From NCBI RefSeq assembly GCF_014203125.1, contig NZ_JACHIH010000035.1, positions 1 through 54,089 of the forward strand: 54,089 nt of DNA, in the 5' to 3' direction. Shown piece after piece: positions 17,189-26,413 of the stretch. A model generated the notes under the pieces. That model saw only the letters and a program-made list of their open reading frames with translations. It had not been told where the DNA came from and made no database searches. Source of the stretch: Rhodopseudomonas rhenobacensis (GTDB taxonomy: Bacteria > Pseudomonadota > Alphaproteobacteria > Rhizobiales > Xanthobacteraceae). The first letter of the stretch is position 1. Every line of letters begins with the position of its first letter. Position numbers and translations under genes: made by a program.

Positions 17189-18571
17189 ATGACGGAGATC
17201 GCGGGCAGCGCTGCGCCGGGGCTCGCCGATCAAACGGACCGGCTGCGCCGGGCGTTCGGCGGCTTTCTGTTCGTCGCGATCTTCCTGCATCTGTGGATCT
17301 CGCTGACGCCGTTCGTCGATCTCACCGGCGAGGCGGTGCTCGATCCCAGCGCCGGCAAATCCAACGCGCTGAACCAGATCGTCGCGCTGTTGCTGTTCGC
17401 CTGCACGCTCGGCTACGGCCTCGGCCACCCGATGCGCAGCGCCATCCTGCAGCCGCGGGCGTTTCTCGCCGTGCTGTTTCTGTGGTTCTTTGTGGTATCG
17501 CTGATTTCCGCGCATCCGATGCTCGGCATCAAGGGCGTGGTGCTGGCGGTGATGGCGACCGCCAATGCCAGTATCTATCTGCTGTTGCCGAACTCCGAGC
17601 GGCAGTTCGCCAAATTGCTCGGCATCGCCACGCTGATCGTGCTCGCGGTGAGCTACTACGGCATCGTGTTCAAGCCGACGCTGGCGATCCATCAGGCCTC
17701 CGAACTGCGCGAGCCGATGAATGCCGGGCTGTGGCGCGGGCACTTTCCGCACAAGAACAGCGCCGCGGCGGCGATGGTGATCGCGTCGTTCTTCGGCTTC
17801 TACGTCCTGCACGCCTGGTCGAAGCTCGCAGGCCTGGCGATCATCGGGCTGTCGTTCGTGTTCCTGGTGCACACCGGCGGCAAGACCTCGACCGCGATGC
17901 TGCCGGCGATCCTGCTGCTGGCCTGGGTGTTCGAGCGGGTTCGCTTCTTGCGGATTCCGATCGTGGTCGGCGGCATCGGGCTGTTCAATCTGCTCGCGGT
18001 CGGGTCGGCGGTGTTCCGGCCGCTCGGCGATTTCGTCACCCAGCTCGGGGTGGATGCGACGTTTACCAATCGCGCAGACATCTGGCGCTTCGCATTCTCC
18101 GCGCTCGCCGACCGGCCGCTGACCGGATATGGATTCAAGAGTTTCTGGCAGACTTCGGAACTGGTCTATAGCGGCGGTTCCGTCGAGACCTGGGCGGTGG
18201 CCGCGGCGAACGGCCATAATTCCTATCTCGATATCGCGTTGATGACCGGACTACCCGGATTAGTTCTGACGCTGATTTGGATCATCGTGCTGCCGCTGCG
18301 CAGCATCTCGCGGCTCGGACCCGCGGTCGAACATTCCCACCTGACGCGGCTGTTCATCCGCGTCTGGCTCTACACCATCCTGAACGCCGTTCTGGAAAGC
18401 TTGTTTTTCGAAGGCGGCGACCTGTTGTGGTTTACCTTCCTGGTCGCCGTCTACGGACTGTCCCTACAATCATCGGCCGCATTGACAGAAGTCGCGCGGC
18501 CCAAGACACGGAGGACCCCGGCCCATGCCTCGCGCGCAGAAGCGTCTCGATTGGATGGCGAACCGTTTTGA
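17189..18571 (+). CDS. O-antigen polymerase/ligase-like membrane protein (Wzy type)
   Basis: The 460-residue protein has about eleven hydrophobic segments and a large periplasmic loop with GLWRGHFPHKNSAAAAM, the GxxxHKN motif of the Wzy_C/O-antigen ligase superfamily. A second loop motif is RADIWRFAFSALADRPLTGY. It probably polymerises lipid-linked repeats delivered by the flippase and works with the Wzz-like protein encoded 5 bp upstream. A ligase role is the alternative, since Wzy and WaaL are hard to separate by sequence. Its last ~45 nt overlap the deacetylase gene in another frame. Confidence 0.85.
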   Translation: MTEIAGSAAPGLADQTDRLRRAFGGFLFVAIFLHLWISLTPFVDLTGEAVLDPSAGKSNALNQIVALLLFACTLGYGLGHPMRSAILQPRAFLAVLFLWFFVVSLISAHPMLGIKGVVLAVMATANASIYLLLPNSERQFAKLLGIATLIVLAVSYYGIVFKPTLAIHQASELREPMNAGLWRGHFPHKNSAAAAMVIASFFGFYVLHAWSKLAGLAIIGLSFVFLVHTGGKTSTAMLPAILLLAWVFERVRFLRIPIVVGGIGLFNLLAVGSAVFRPLGDFVTQLGVDATFTNRADIWRFAFSALADRPLTGYGFKSFWQTSELVYSGGSVETWAVAAANGHNSYLDIALMTGLPGLVLTLIWIIVLPLRSISRLGPAVEHSHLTRLFIRVWLYTILNAVLESLFFEGGDLLWFTFLVAVYGLSLQSSAALTEVARPKTRRTPAHASRAEASRLDGEPF

Positions 18572-19292
18572 CCGTTTGATGAACCGCGCGATCTGGACAC
18601 TGGGGGGCCCGAAGCGGGCCTTGCAGACCGACACCGCGCTGGTGTCCTTCACCTTCGACGACGTGCCGGACAGCGCCCGCAGCCCGGGCGCCGATATCCT
18701 GGAACATTACGGCGCGCGCGGCACCTTCTACATCGCCGGCGGCCTCGCCGGCACCGTCGAAGCCGACCGCAGCATCATCACGCCGCCGGATTGCCGCGAC
18801 CTCGCCGAGCGCGGTCACGAGCTCGGCTGCCACACCTTTTCACACCGCAAGGTGCGCAGTTTTTCCGGCGCCGAGTTCGCCCGCGATCTCGATCGCAACG
18901 CGGACTATCTCGCCGGCCTTGGCCTCGCGGCGCCGCCGCGGAACTTCGCGTTTCCTTACAATTCGGCGTGGCCGCCGGCGCGCAGCGAATTCCGCAGCCG
19001 GTTCCGCAGCTGCCGCGGCGCCGGCGAAAGCGTCAACCGCGGCATGGTCGATCCCTTGATGCTGAAGAGCGTGGCGATCGGCCCGGAGGCCGAGGCGCGC
19101 GCGCTGACGCGCTGGATCGACGACGTGGTGGCGGATCCCGGCTGGCTGATCTTCTTCGGCCACGACGTCGCCGCGAACCCGACGCCCTATGGCTGCACGC
19201 CGCAGACCTTCGACCATCTGGTCCGCTACGCCGCCGAACGCGGCTGCGCCATCCTGCCGGTCGACCGCGCGCTGGATCGGATCGGCTGGTGA
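18525..19292 (+). CDS. Polysaccharide deacetylase (NodB/CE4 family)
   Basis: The 255-residue CE4 enzyme shows the motif-1 strand VSFTFDDVPDS with the catalytic and metal-binding Asp pair, and the motif-2 metal site HTFSHRKV. Motif 3 reads FAFPYN, where relatives usually have RxPYG/N. No signal peptide is visible, so it may act in the cytoplasm on lipid-linked or nucleotide sugars. It removes N- or O-acetyl groups. The start overlaps the polymerase gene, and the stop overlaps the GT4 start (TGATG), so the three genes are coupled. Deacetylated amino groups would provide sites for the acyl/amide modification enzymes of the locus. Confidence 0.85.
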   Translation: MPRAQKRLDWMANRFDRLMNRAIWTLGGPKRALQTDTALVSFTFDDVPDSARSPGADILEHYGARGTFYIAGGLAGTVEADRSIITPPDCRDLAERGHELGCHTFSHRKVRSFSGAEFARDLDRNADYLAGLGLAAPPRNFAFPYNSAWPPARSEFRSRFRSCRGAGESVNRGMVDPLMLKSVAIGPEAEARALTRWIDDVVADPGWLIFFGHDVAANPTPYGCTPQTFDHLVRYAAERGCAILPVDRALDRIGW

Positions 19293-20548
19293 TGACCGCC
19301 TTGGCGCAGCACCAACCGGATGCGCCGAAGCGGCTGTTGGCGATCAACAACTACTTCTATCGCCGCGGCGGCGCCGAGACGGTGTTCTTCGACCAGATGG
19401 CGATGTTCGCCGAAATCGGCTGGGACGTCGTGCCGTTCGCCATGCAGCACGAGGCCAACCAGCCCTCGCCGTGGTCGAAATATTTCGTCTCCGAGATCGA
19501 ATATGGCCGCGCCTCGAGCCCGCTGCGCAAGCTGACGCAGGCCGCCAGCATCCTTTACTCGTTCGAAGCGCAGCGCAACATCGCCCGGCTGATCGCGCAG
19601 GCGCGGCCTTCGGTGGCGCACGCCCACAACGTCTATCATCACCTGTCGCCGGCGATCTTCGCGACGCTGAAGGACGCCGGGATTCCGGTGGTGATGACGG
19701 CACACGATCTCAAGCTCGCCTGCCCGGCCTACAAGATGCTGCGCGACGCCAAGCCCTGCGAGGATTGCAAGGGCGGCCACGTCTACAACGTGCTGCGGCA
19801 TCGCTGCATCAAGGACTCCATCCCGCTGTCCGGCCTGGTGCTGGCGGAGACGCTGCTGCACCGGGGCCTCGGGCTCTATCGCAACAAGATCGATCGTATC
19901 GTGGTGCCGAGCCGGTTCTATGTGGAGAAGCTCGTCGAATGGAACTGGCCGCGCGAGCAGCTGCGCTACATTCCGAATTTCGTCGACGTCGCGGCGTTCC
20001 AATCCGCCTGGGACGAGGGCGATTACTTCGTCTTCGCCGGCCGGCTCGCGCCCGAGAAAGGGCTTGCGACCTTGATCCGCGCCGTGGCCCGCGCCAAGCA
20101 ACGGCTGATCGTCGCCGGCACCGGGCCCGAGGAAACAGCACTGCGTCAACTCGTCAGCGAACGCGACGCCGACGTGAGCTTCGTCGGGCATCTCGCCGGC
20201 GCGGATCTGCATCGCCTGATCGGGCAATCGCGCGCGTTGGTGCTGCCGTCGGAGTGGTACGAGAACGCGCCGCTCAGCATTCTCGAAGCCTACGCGCTCG
20301 GCCGCCCGGTGATCGGCGCCGCGATCGGCGGCATTCCGGAGATGGTCCGCGACGGCGAGACCGGATTGCTGGCGCGCCCCGGCGACGTCGACGATCTCGC
20401 CGACAAGCTTGGTCAGCTTGCCGCTCTGAGCGTCGCGCAACGCGCGCAGATGGGCGACAGCGGCCGGCAATGGATCGCGCAGGAATTTTCCGCGCAGGCC
20501 TATCGCGACCGCACGCTCGCGCTCTACGCCGAACTCGGCGCGGCCTGA
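19292..20548 (+). CDS. Family 4 glycosyltransferase
   Basis: This 418-residue GT-B retaining transferase has the N-terminal acceptor domain opening NNYFYRRGGAETVFFDQ. The donor-binding half carries FAGRLAPEKGLATLI and the E-x7-E region in LPSEWYENAPLSILEAYAL. A cysteine-rich stretch (CPAYK...CEDCKGG...RHRC, about 143-175) is a feature of one GT4 subgroup and may bind a metal. The ATG at 19292 overlaps the deacetylase stop; longer upstream readings run through that gene. It is cytoplasmic and is expected to add a sugar from a nucleotide donor to the lipid-linked repeat. Confidence 0.88.
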   Translation: MTALAQHQPDAPKRLLAINNYFYRRGGAETVFFDQMAMFAEIGWDVVPFAMQHEANQPSPWSKYFVSEIEYGRASSPLRKLTQAASILYSFEAQRNIARLIAQARPSVAHAHNVYHHLSPAIFATLKDAGIPVVMTAHDLKLACPAYKMLRDAKPCEDCKGGHVYNVLRHRCIKDSIPLSGLVLAETLLHRGLGLYRNKIDRIVVPSRFYVEKLVEWNWPREQLRYIPNFVDVAAFQSAWDEGDYFVFAGRLAPEKGLATLIRAVARAKQRLIVAGTGPEETALRQLVSERDADVSFVGHLAGADLHRLIGQSRALVLPSEWYENAPLSILEAYALGRPVIGAAIGGIPEMVRDGETGLLARPGDVDDLADKLGQLAALSVAQRAQMGDSGRQWIAQEFSAQAYRDRTLALYAELGAA

Positions 20549-20788
20549 GCGGCGTTCATCATCGGCCCGCCTATCAAGGTTAACAGCCAATAGCTCGTCG
20601 CCGCATCGCGCGACGGCTTATGATCGATAAAATTCGAATTAGTTTGATGCGAGAATTTTTCCGATTGTCGTGGCTTGTTCTGCGGCAGCGACCACGAGCG
20701 CTCTTGCGGAACGAGATGCAGCACTAGCCGTACATCACAAGGGTGTCGTCGTCGGCGCTGGTCGCCAACAATCGAACAGAGGCGGCAA

Positions 20789-22003
20789 TTGACCAGTTTT
20801 CCTTTTGAAATGCCCCCGGGCCATTCGTTGGTGGTCGCCGAAACGACGGCGCGGCCGCGGGTGCTGTTTCTCGGGCTGCGCGGCATTCCGCACGTCCAGG
20901 GCGGCATCGAGAAACACGTCGAGATGCTGGCCAAGGAACTCGCGGCTTCCGGCTGGGAGGTCGAGGTGATCGGTCGCAGCCGCTATCTGCCGAAGCGGGC
21001 GTCGCGGTCATGGAACGGCATCCGCATCGTCGCGCTGTGGGCGCCGCGCCGCATGGCCTTCGAGGCGGTGGTTCACACCTTCATCGGCGTGTGTCTGGCG
21101 GCCTGGCGCCGCCCGGACATTTTGCATATCCACGCCGTCGGCCCGGCGTTGCTGGTGCCGCTCGCCCGGCTGTTCGGGCTCAAGGTGGTGGTCACGCATC
21201 ACGGCTACGACTACGACCGGCAGAAGTGGGGCGCGCTGGCGCGCCGCGCCTTGAAGCTCGGCGAATTTCTCGGCATGCATCTGGCGCATCGGCGCATTGC
21301 GGTCTCCAACGACGTCGCCAAAACCATGACCGCGCGCTACGGCGCCGCTGTCTCGTTCGTTCCCAACGGCGTCGCGCTGACCCGCGCGACTGCCGACACC
21401 AGCATCGTGGCGGAATTCGGCCTTACCCCAAAGCGCTACGTTCTGCTCGCCGCGCGATTAGTTCCGGAAAAGCGCCAGACCGATCTGATCGAGGCGTTTG
21501 CGAAATGCTATGCGCCGGGCTTTCAGCTGGTGCTCGCCGGCGGCGCCGAGTTCGAAACGCCGTATGCGCGGCGGGTCCGGGCGATGGCGTCGGACGTTCC
21601 GGGCGTGGTGCTGACCGGATTTCAATCCGGCGACCGACTCGCCGACCTGTTCAACCATGCCGCGCTGTTCGTGCTGCCGTCGAGCCACGAGGGCATGCCG
21701 ATCGCGCTGCTGGAAGCCATGGCGGCCGGGCTTCCGGTGCTGGCCTCCGACATCGTCGCCAACCGTGAACTCGGGCTGCCGGCGGACGATTACTTTCCGC
21801 TCGGCGATATCGACGCTTTGGCCACCGCGATGGCGCACAAGCTTGCCAATCCGCTCAGCGCCGAACAGGTCCGCGCGCAGGTCGCCCAGGTCGAGCACGC
21901 TTATAGCTGGTCCGGCGTCGCGCAGAAGACGGAGGACGTGTATCGCGACCTGCTGCGCAGCCCGCGGCCCCAGCCGCGCGAAGCGCCGCGCGGGTCGGCA
22001 TAG
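20789..22003 (+). CDS. Family 4 glycosyltransferase
   Basis: This 404-residue GT-B transferase begins RVLFLGLRGIPHVQGGIEKH, typical of GT4 enzymes that act first on an undecaprenyl-linked acceptor. The C-terminal half has AARLVPEKRQTDLIEAFAK and LPSSHEGMPIALLEAMAAG, the E-x7-E region. TTG 20789 was preferred as start because AGAGG (20778-20782) lies 6 nt upstream; ATG 20810 has no visible ribosome site. A 240-bp spacer separates it from the previous GT4 gene, so it may have its own promoter. It is the last polysaccharide gene of the locus. Confidence 0.85.
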   Translation: MTSFPFEMPPGHSLVVAETTARPRVLFLGLRGIPHVQGGIEKHVEMLAKELAASGWEVEVIGRSRYLPKRASRSWNGIRIVALWAPRRMAFEAVVHTFIGVCLAAWRRPDILHIHAVGPALLVPLARLFGLKVVVTHHGYDYDRQKWGALARRALKLGEFLGMHLAHRRIAVSNDVAKTMTARYGAAVSFVPNGVALTRATADTSIVAEFGLTPKRYVLLAARLVPEKRQTDLIEAFAKCYAPGFQLVLAGGAEFETPYARRVRAMASDVPGVVLTGFQSGDRLADLFNHAALFVLPSSHEGMPIALLEAMAAGLPVLASDIVANRELGLPADDYFPLGDIDALATAMAHKLANPLSAEQVRAQVAQVEHAYSWSGVAQKTEDVYRDLLRSPRPQPREAPRGSA

Positions 22004-22051
22004 CGTTTTCGCGCGAGGTCGCGCGAACCGTCTAGCCGGCCGGCGTGCCGC

Positions 22052-22393
22052 TCAGGCCCGCAAGCGCAGCAACTGGCTCTTGGCGAGCCGCCCGGCCACG
22101 ATGCCGATGCACATCGCAAGGCTGTCGACCAGCGCGTCCTCGAGCCGGGCGTGACGGGTCGACAGCGGGATCTGGATCGCTTCGAGCGCGAGACAGAACC
22201 ACACCGCGCCGATCAGCAGCAGCGAGGTCTTCTTCTCGAAGGCGAAGCCGAGCAGCAGGCCCGGCAGCAGAAACGCCCCGAAATGCTCAACGTCGTGCTG
22301 CAGCCCGGTGACTGGCCGGTCGTCCGCCGGCACGATGGTCAGCAGCACCAGCGCGGCGACGCCGACGCAGGCCAGGATCCGCAAATATTTCAT
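22052..22393 (-). CDS. VanZ-like small membrane protein
   Basis: This protein of 113 residues has three or four hydrophobic segments and the VanZ-family motif HDVEHFGAFLLPGLLLGFAF, followed by LEAIQIPLSTRHARLEDAL. VanZ-like proteins are small integral membrane proteins of poorly known role, sometimes tied to envelope stress or glycopeptide tolerance. ATG 22393 was chosen because the hydrophobic region begins there; an Arg-rich extension to 22495 is possible but unlike the family. It is convergent with the GT4 gene and is the last host gene before the island boundary. Confidence 0.75.
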   Translation of the reverse strand: MKYLRILACVGVAALVLLTIVPADDRPVTGLQHDVEHFGAFLLPGLLLGFAFEKKTSLLLIGAVWFCLALEAIQIPLSTRHARLEDALVDSLAMCIGIVAGRLAKSQLLRLRA

Positions 22394-22552
22394 GCCGTCT
22401 TGTAGGCGAACGCGGCTGTCGTGAGAAGCCATCGGCCGGCGCCGCGGGGCCGGCTCACGCCTTGCAAGGAACTGCCGGAGATGGCGTGCGATCATCGCCG
22501 GTCCAGCTCGGCCAAGCAGCCAAGCGCCATCCCGTTTAGCGGAGCGGTCGGG

Positions 22553-22569
22553 AATGGTGCCCTGGCCGG
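22553..22569. other. Candidate left attachment site (imperfect copy of tRNA-Leu 3' end)
   Basis: ATGGTGCCC-TGGCCGG here matches ATGGTGCCCCTGGCCGG at 40667-40683, the 3' end of tRNA-Leu(CAA), in the same orientation and with one missing C. A direct repeat of the tRNA end, with the integrase at the tRNA side, is the classic arrangement of an integrated element. The gap and the early loss of identity mean the boundary is probable rather than proven. Confidence 0.6.
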
Positions 22570-22629
22570 CACCGAATAGAGGCTATAACCGATTAATAAA
22601 TCGGCGGTTTGTAGCTCCGAAAAAACAGC

Positions 22630-22648
22630 GATACCAGCACGGATACCA
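22630..22648. repeat. GATACCA repeats, left end (integrase arm-site candidates)
   Basis: GATACCA at 22630-22636 and GGATACCA at 22641-22648 are spaced 11 bp apart, about 70 bp inside the candidate left attachment core. The same heptamer recurs in a cluster between the integrase gene and tRNA-Leu at the right end. Repeats at both ends of an island fit the arm-type binding sites of a tyrosine recombinase. Confidence 0.5.
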
Positions 22649-22858
22649 AGCCGAATTTAGCCAATTTGGGTTCGATTCCGGGGGGCTTGTGCGGGCGCGA
22701 TCATACGTCATGATCTACTATATTTCCCTACGGGGCGCAAAACCGTAAAAGCAGGGCGTCAGATACAACGCGGCGACGGAAGATCGTCTGCGTCGGCCAC
22801 ACGGCGCTGGCTGCCGTGTCTGAAGGACCCGCGTGAGAAAATAGTACAACCACCGACC

Positions 22859-23074
22859 TCACCGGGCCTCATCGAACTCGTGTTTCGGACGCCATGAGAC
22901 GGGATCTGCGACCCAGCGGTTGATGTCGGATTCGCGCCAGCCTGCGCCGTTGACGCTGATTCTGATCTGGGCCGGGAATGTCCCCTCCGTAATCTTGCGG
23001 TAGATGGTGGAACGGGACAGTCCGGTCCGAGACAGAACGGTTTTCAGGCGGATGATTCGGTCTGGTTCTGGCAT
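22859..23074 (-). CDS. AlpA-family DNA-binding regulator/excisionase-like protein
   Basis: This 71-residue protein has a winged-helix HTH of the AlpA (prophage CP4-57 regulator) type: LKTVLSRTGLSRSTIYRKI, followed by FPAQIRIS, GWRESDINRWV and a basic tail. AlpA proteins control integrase expression or act as excision directionality factors for P4-type integrases. It is the first gene inside the candidate left boundary, and the P4-type integrase is at the other end, so in the excised circle the two would be neighbours. This layout is consistent with a role in excision. Confidence 0.85.
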   Translation of the reverse strand: MPEPDRIIRLKTVLSRTGLSRSTIYRKITEGTFPAQIRISVNGAGWRESDINRWVADPVSWRPKHEFDEAR

Positions 23075-23257
23075 CTTTACGCCGCTTCCTGCTGACTGCT
23101 CTTGATCCAGTCAGAGCAAGCAGTGACGCGCGCGCAAGAGCATTTTTCGTGCCGTCCTAGCGGGGTGTACAATCGGCGGCAAATACTTGTGATCGGCGGG
23201 ATCGATCAATGTCGCCCAAAAGTGTGGTGAGGTTTTGGGAAAACGACAAGCATCAGA

Positions 23258-26242
23258 TCAGAGCCCGATCCCTCGTCCTCTGCCAAGGCCAATGCCATGA
23301 TTGAAGGCGAGTTCTGCGCCGAGGCGGCGGCCTGTCTCGAACTGGATGCCGAGTTGCTGCTTGCGGCCCGCGAGAATGGATTCAAGCTGCGGATCGCGCT
23401 CTAAGCTCTTGGCCATGGAGCCCATGGCCGCCCGCGTGGATTTGTAGCCCGACATGTCGCCCGCCTGATACTGGTGCTGGCTGGTCCGGTCGAGCTTCTG
23501 CCAACGCTCCACGAAACGGTCGGCGCGACGGCTGGGATCGGTGCGCATTTCGGTCTCTAACTGGAGGGCACGGACGGCGCGGTTGACCCGGCCTGATCCC
23601 GCTTCGCGAGCGAGGTTCGGGTCTTTGGCATAAGCCGCTTCGGCGTCGCGCCAGCCATGCGGACGCACGTCCTCAAAGGCTTTCCGGGCGTCGGTCAGTT
23701 CGCGCATCTGATCCGGGCCGGCCTTGCCGTCGGCATTCTCGGCGCTGAATATCGCGTCCACCGCGCGGGCATGACGCTTGAGAGCTTCGGTCCGGGCTAT
23801 GCGTGATGCCGCCTCCGGGTCTTCGGCAATTTCTCTGCTTGGAGCTACAGAGTCGCGCCGCGCCTCCACACTCGCGCTTTCCCTTTCCGGTCGCTGGACG
23901 GCGTCGTGGCCAGGCGCGCCGTCTGCAGGCAGGCGCAGGCCGTCAAAAATAGCGCGCAGCTTCTCCGGCACGAGTTTCTGGACAATTTCGGCGACACGCT
24001 CGCGGAAGGTGATGCCGCGACGTTCGGCGTAGTCTTGCACCGGATCGGCGCGCTTGTAATCCGACGCCATGTCCTTGGCCCGATCGCGCGACAGGGTGCG
24101 GACCAGCCGGTCCTGACCGGCAAAGTCGTCACGGCCAAAATGCAGGTCCATGCCGTCGCGATGTCGCGACAGCGCGACATAGCTGCCGTGGGCATCCATG
24201 CCCGGCGTTGCCAGCACATGGGTCCGGTCCACCGTCATGCCCTGCGCCTTGTGAATGGTCGCGGCATAGCCGTGGTCGATGCGGTTGTAATCCTTGAGGT
24301 CGAACGAGACGTTGCGCCCGTCATCGGTGCGCACCGACATGGATTGCTGGCTGACATGCTCGATGGTGCCGAGCGTGCCGTTCTTCACGCCGAGACTGCG
24401 TTCGTTTTGTAGGAACATGACGCGATCCCCACTGGCGAAGCTGCGCGCGCCGCGTTCGACCGTGACACGCATATCCTCGCCGAGATCGCCCGCTACCCGC
24501 ATCCGGTCCCGCGCCCCCTCGTTGAGCGCGCGAACCTCGTCGTTGGTATGGGTGAGGATGATGCGGCTGCGGTCCGGTGATGCCTGCCGGTCGCGGTCCC
24601 AGCGGTCGATCAGATTTTTGCGCGCGTCCTCTCGTGTCGGGGCGGCATGGACCATGCCGTTTTCGTCATAGGCATGGATCGCTGCGCCAGTCGTACCGGT
24701 CGCCAGGTCGCGCGTGGCGTCGCGCTGCCAGTTCTCCAGCTGGCGGCGCACCTCGCCGATCTCGACGCCGCCGTGGCGCTCATGAATCGACCGGAACGCC
24801 GCGCCGGCTTCTATTGCTTGCAGCTGTTGCGGATCTCCGACCAGCACCACCTTGGAACCGGCCTCGGCGGCATGGGACAGCACGCGCTCCAACTGGCACG
24901 TGCCGACCATGCCGGCCTCGTCGATCACCAGGACATCGCGCGCGCTGAGCAGGTCGCGGCCCTGGCCCCAGCCATGTTCCATGCTGGCGATGGTGCGTGA
25001 CGCAATGCCCGATCCGCTTTCCAGATTCTCGGCGGCGATGCCGGACAGCGCCACGCCCCGGACCTCGTAACCCGCGGCTTCCCATGCCTCCCGCGCCACG
25101 CCCAGCATCGCGCTCTTCCCCGTTCCGGCATGGCCGACCACGATCCCGAGATCGCGCCCGTCCGTGACATGCGCCAGCGCGTCGGCCTGCTCGCCGGACA
25201 GGGCAAGGCCGCGCTGTTCGGCGCGAGCCAAAGCAACTTCGCGGTCAGCGTCCTCCACCGCATGGCGTTCCCGCTCGGCCATGAGTTCGGCAGCGCGGTG
25301 CAGGCGCTGTTCGGTCTCGATCATGTCGCGGGTAGTGAAGCGGTCTTCGCCGCGTCCGTCCTGTCCGAGTTCGACCAGATCGGGTGCGCCGCGCATCGCG
25401 CCCATCACTGCGTTGAACTGGTCGATCCCGTCGCTGTGCCGATGTGCAAACTTTGCCATGTCGCGCGGCGTGAAGGTCGATTGCTGATGCGTGATCGCGT
25501 CCAGCGCGATGGAGGGATCGGCAATAATGCGCTCGCCGTTGCCGCGCGCGATCTCGCGGTGCATCTCCGCACGGTCGGCGGCCTCGAGCCCTTCGCGTTC
25601 GATCCGCTGCGCGGATGCGCCGATCTGGCTTTGCGGCTCCAGGGCGATGCCCTGCGCCTCAAGACTGCGATGGTCGATGCGCGCGTCGATGTCGAGTTCG
25701 GCCAGACGTTCGTTGGCGAGCTCGGCCCAACGTTCGCGCCAGCGTTCGACCATCTGCGTGCGGTTCCAATCCCGCACCTTCGGGCCGAAGCCGTTTTCGT
25801 TCACCGCTCGCATGGTCAGCATGACATGGGCGTGGGGTTTGGGCATGCCGTCCTCGGCGATGTCCCAATGCACATTGAGATCGGCGATCATGCCGCGGTC
25901 CACGAACTCCGACTGCGCGAAGTCGCGGGCGAGTTCGATGCCCTGCGCCTGCGTCATCTCGCGCGGAATGGCGAACTCGACCTCGCGGGCAAGCTGCGCA
26001 TCCTTGCGGATCTCGAACGCTTCGACATCGTTCCAGAGCCGTTCACGGTCGCTCCATGCCGCCGGCGCATTCTCCGGCAGCATCACCTCAGAATGGACGA
26101 CGCCGCGCTTTGCGGAAAAGTCGTGGCTGCGGTCCAGGCGCTCGTCGCGCAACCGCGAGCCCGAGCGGTAGGCGGCCGACGCCACCGCGCTGGAGCCAGA
26201 CTTGCGGCCAATGACCTTGACGTGAAGATGATAGATCGCCAT
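23258..26242 (-). CDS. traA: Ti-type conjugative transfer relaxase/helicase TraA
   Basis: This two-part protein of 994 residues has an N-terminal MOBQ relaxase domain (1-~230) starting MAIYHLHVKVIGRKSG, with candidate nicking Tyr25 in AAYRSG and the metal-binding HAH at 137-139. A RecD/TraI-like helicase follows with Walker A GHAGTGKS (370-377) and Walker B VIDEAGM (about 439-445), plus later helicase motifs such as GYAATIHKAQGMTVDRTHVL. It nicks oriT and unwinds the transferred strand. ATG 26242 was chosen at the conserved N-terminus. It is shorter than many TraA proteins (about 1100-1500) mainly at the C-terminus. It is divergent from traC and traD, with oriT between. No TraG or mating-pair genes are present, so transfer would need a helper. 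Confidence 0.93.
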   Translation of the reverse strand: MAIYHLHVKVIGRKSGSSAVASAAYRSGSRLRDERLDRSHDFSAKRGVVHSEVMLPENAPAAWSDRERLWNDVEAFEIRKDAQLAREVEFAIPREMTQAQGIELARDFAQSEFVDRGMIADLNVHWDIAEDGMPKPHAHVMLTMRAVNENGFGPKVRDWNRTQMVERWRERWAELANERLAELDIDARIDHRSLEAQGIALEPQSQIGASAQRIEREGLEAADRAEMHREIARGNGERIIADPSIALDAITHQQSTFTPRDMAKFAHRHSDGIDQFNAVMGAMRGAPDLVELGQDGRGEDRFTTRDMIETEQRLHRAAELMAERERHAVEDADREVALARAEQRGLALSGEQADALAHVTDGRDLGIVVGHAGTGKSAMLGVAREAWEAAGYEVRGVALSGIAAENLESGSGIASRTIASMEHGWGQGRDLLSARDVLVIDEAGMVGTCQLERVLSHAAEAGSKVVLVGDPQQLQAIEAGAAFRSIHERHGGVEIGEVRRQLENWQRDATRDLATGTTGAAIHAYDENGMVHAAPTREDARKNLIDRWDRDRQASPDRSRIILTHTNDEVRALNEGARDRMRVAGDLGEDMRVTVERGARSFASGDRVMFLQNERSLGVKNGTLGTIEHVSQQSMSVRTDDGRNVSFDLKDYNRIDHGYAATIHKAQGMTVDRTHVLATPGMDAHGSYVALSRHRDGMDLHFGRDDFAGQDRLVRTLSRDRAKDMASDYKRADPVQDYAERRGITFRERVAEIVQKLVPEKLRAIFDGLRLPADGAPGHDAVQRPERESASVEARRDSVAPSREIAEDPEAASRIARTEALKRHARAVDAIFSAENADGKAGPDQMRELTDARKAFEDVRPHGWRDAEAAYAKDPNLAREAGSGRVNRAVRALQLETEMRTDPSRRADRFVERWQKLDRTSQHQYQAGDMSGYKSTRAAMGSMAKSLERDPQLESILAGRKQQLGIQFETGRRLGAELAFNHGIGLGRGRGIGL

Positions 26243-26272
26243 CGCGATCGGATCATTGCCACGGCGAAGCGA

Positions 26273-26303
26273 ACGTCGGAACGACGTATAAGCGCGCCCT
26301 CCC
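26273..26303 (+). other. oriT: Origin of transfer (oriT), RSF1010-like
   Basis: A 6-bp perfect inverted repeat ACGTCG-GAA-CGACGT (26273-26287) is followed by TAAGCGCGCCCTCCC (26289-26303). The RSF1010/R1162 oriT, as I recall it, has an inverted repeat with the same GAA loop and then TAAGTGCG/CCCTCCC, with nicking between G and C. The match here is 14 of 15, predicting a nick between 26296 and 26297. The site lies between divergent traA and traCD, as in Ti plasmids. Confidence 0.88.
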
Positions 26304-26413
26304 TCGAAAAATTCTCGGACGGGACTACGCCGTCTCAAACCGTCCCGGCGACCTTACAGCCTTCCGCAAGCTGCTCAACTATCATCGCTCCATCAACATT
26401 GCAGGAGGACGTG

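Larger units (their letters stand above)
22496..22858. other. Gene-free spacer at the left island edge
   Basis: No coding region is supported here. The spacer holds the tRNA-like core (22553-22569), two GATACCA repeats (22630-22648) and GGGTTCGATTCC (22668-22679), which also occurs at 40499-40510. It is AT-richer than the polysaccharide locus on its left and reads as an attachment-site region. Confidence 0.6.

Noticed and set aside
3721-22003. Exosortase/PEP-CTERM system
   Set aside because: AsnB-like, ligase and ACP genes recall such loci, but no exosortase, PEP-CTERM substrate or PrsK/PrsR-like gene is present.
22668-22679. GGGTTCGATTCC as part of a tRNA gene
   Set aside because: The flanks do not form acceptor, D or anticodon stems; it is only a T-arm-like dodecamer, also found at 40499-40510.
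23258-26242. TraA as a stand-alone RecD-like repair helicase
   Set aside because: The intact MOBQ relaxase domain with Tyr and HAH motifs, and the adjacent oriT, identify it as a transfer relaxase.
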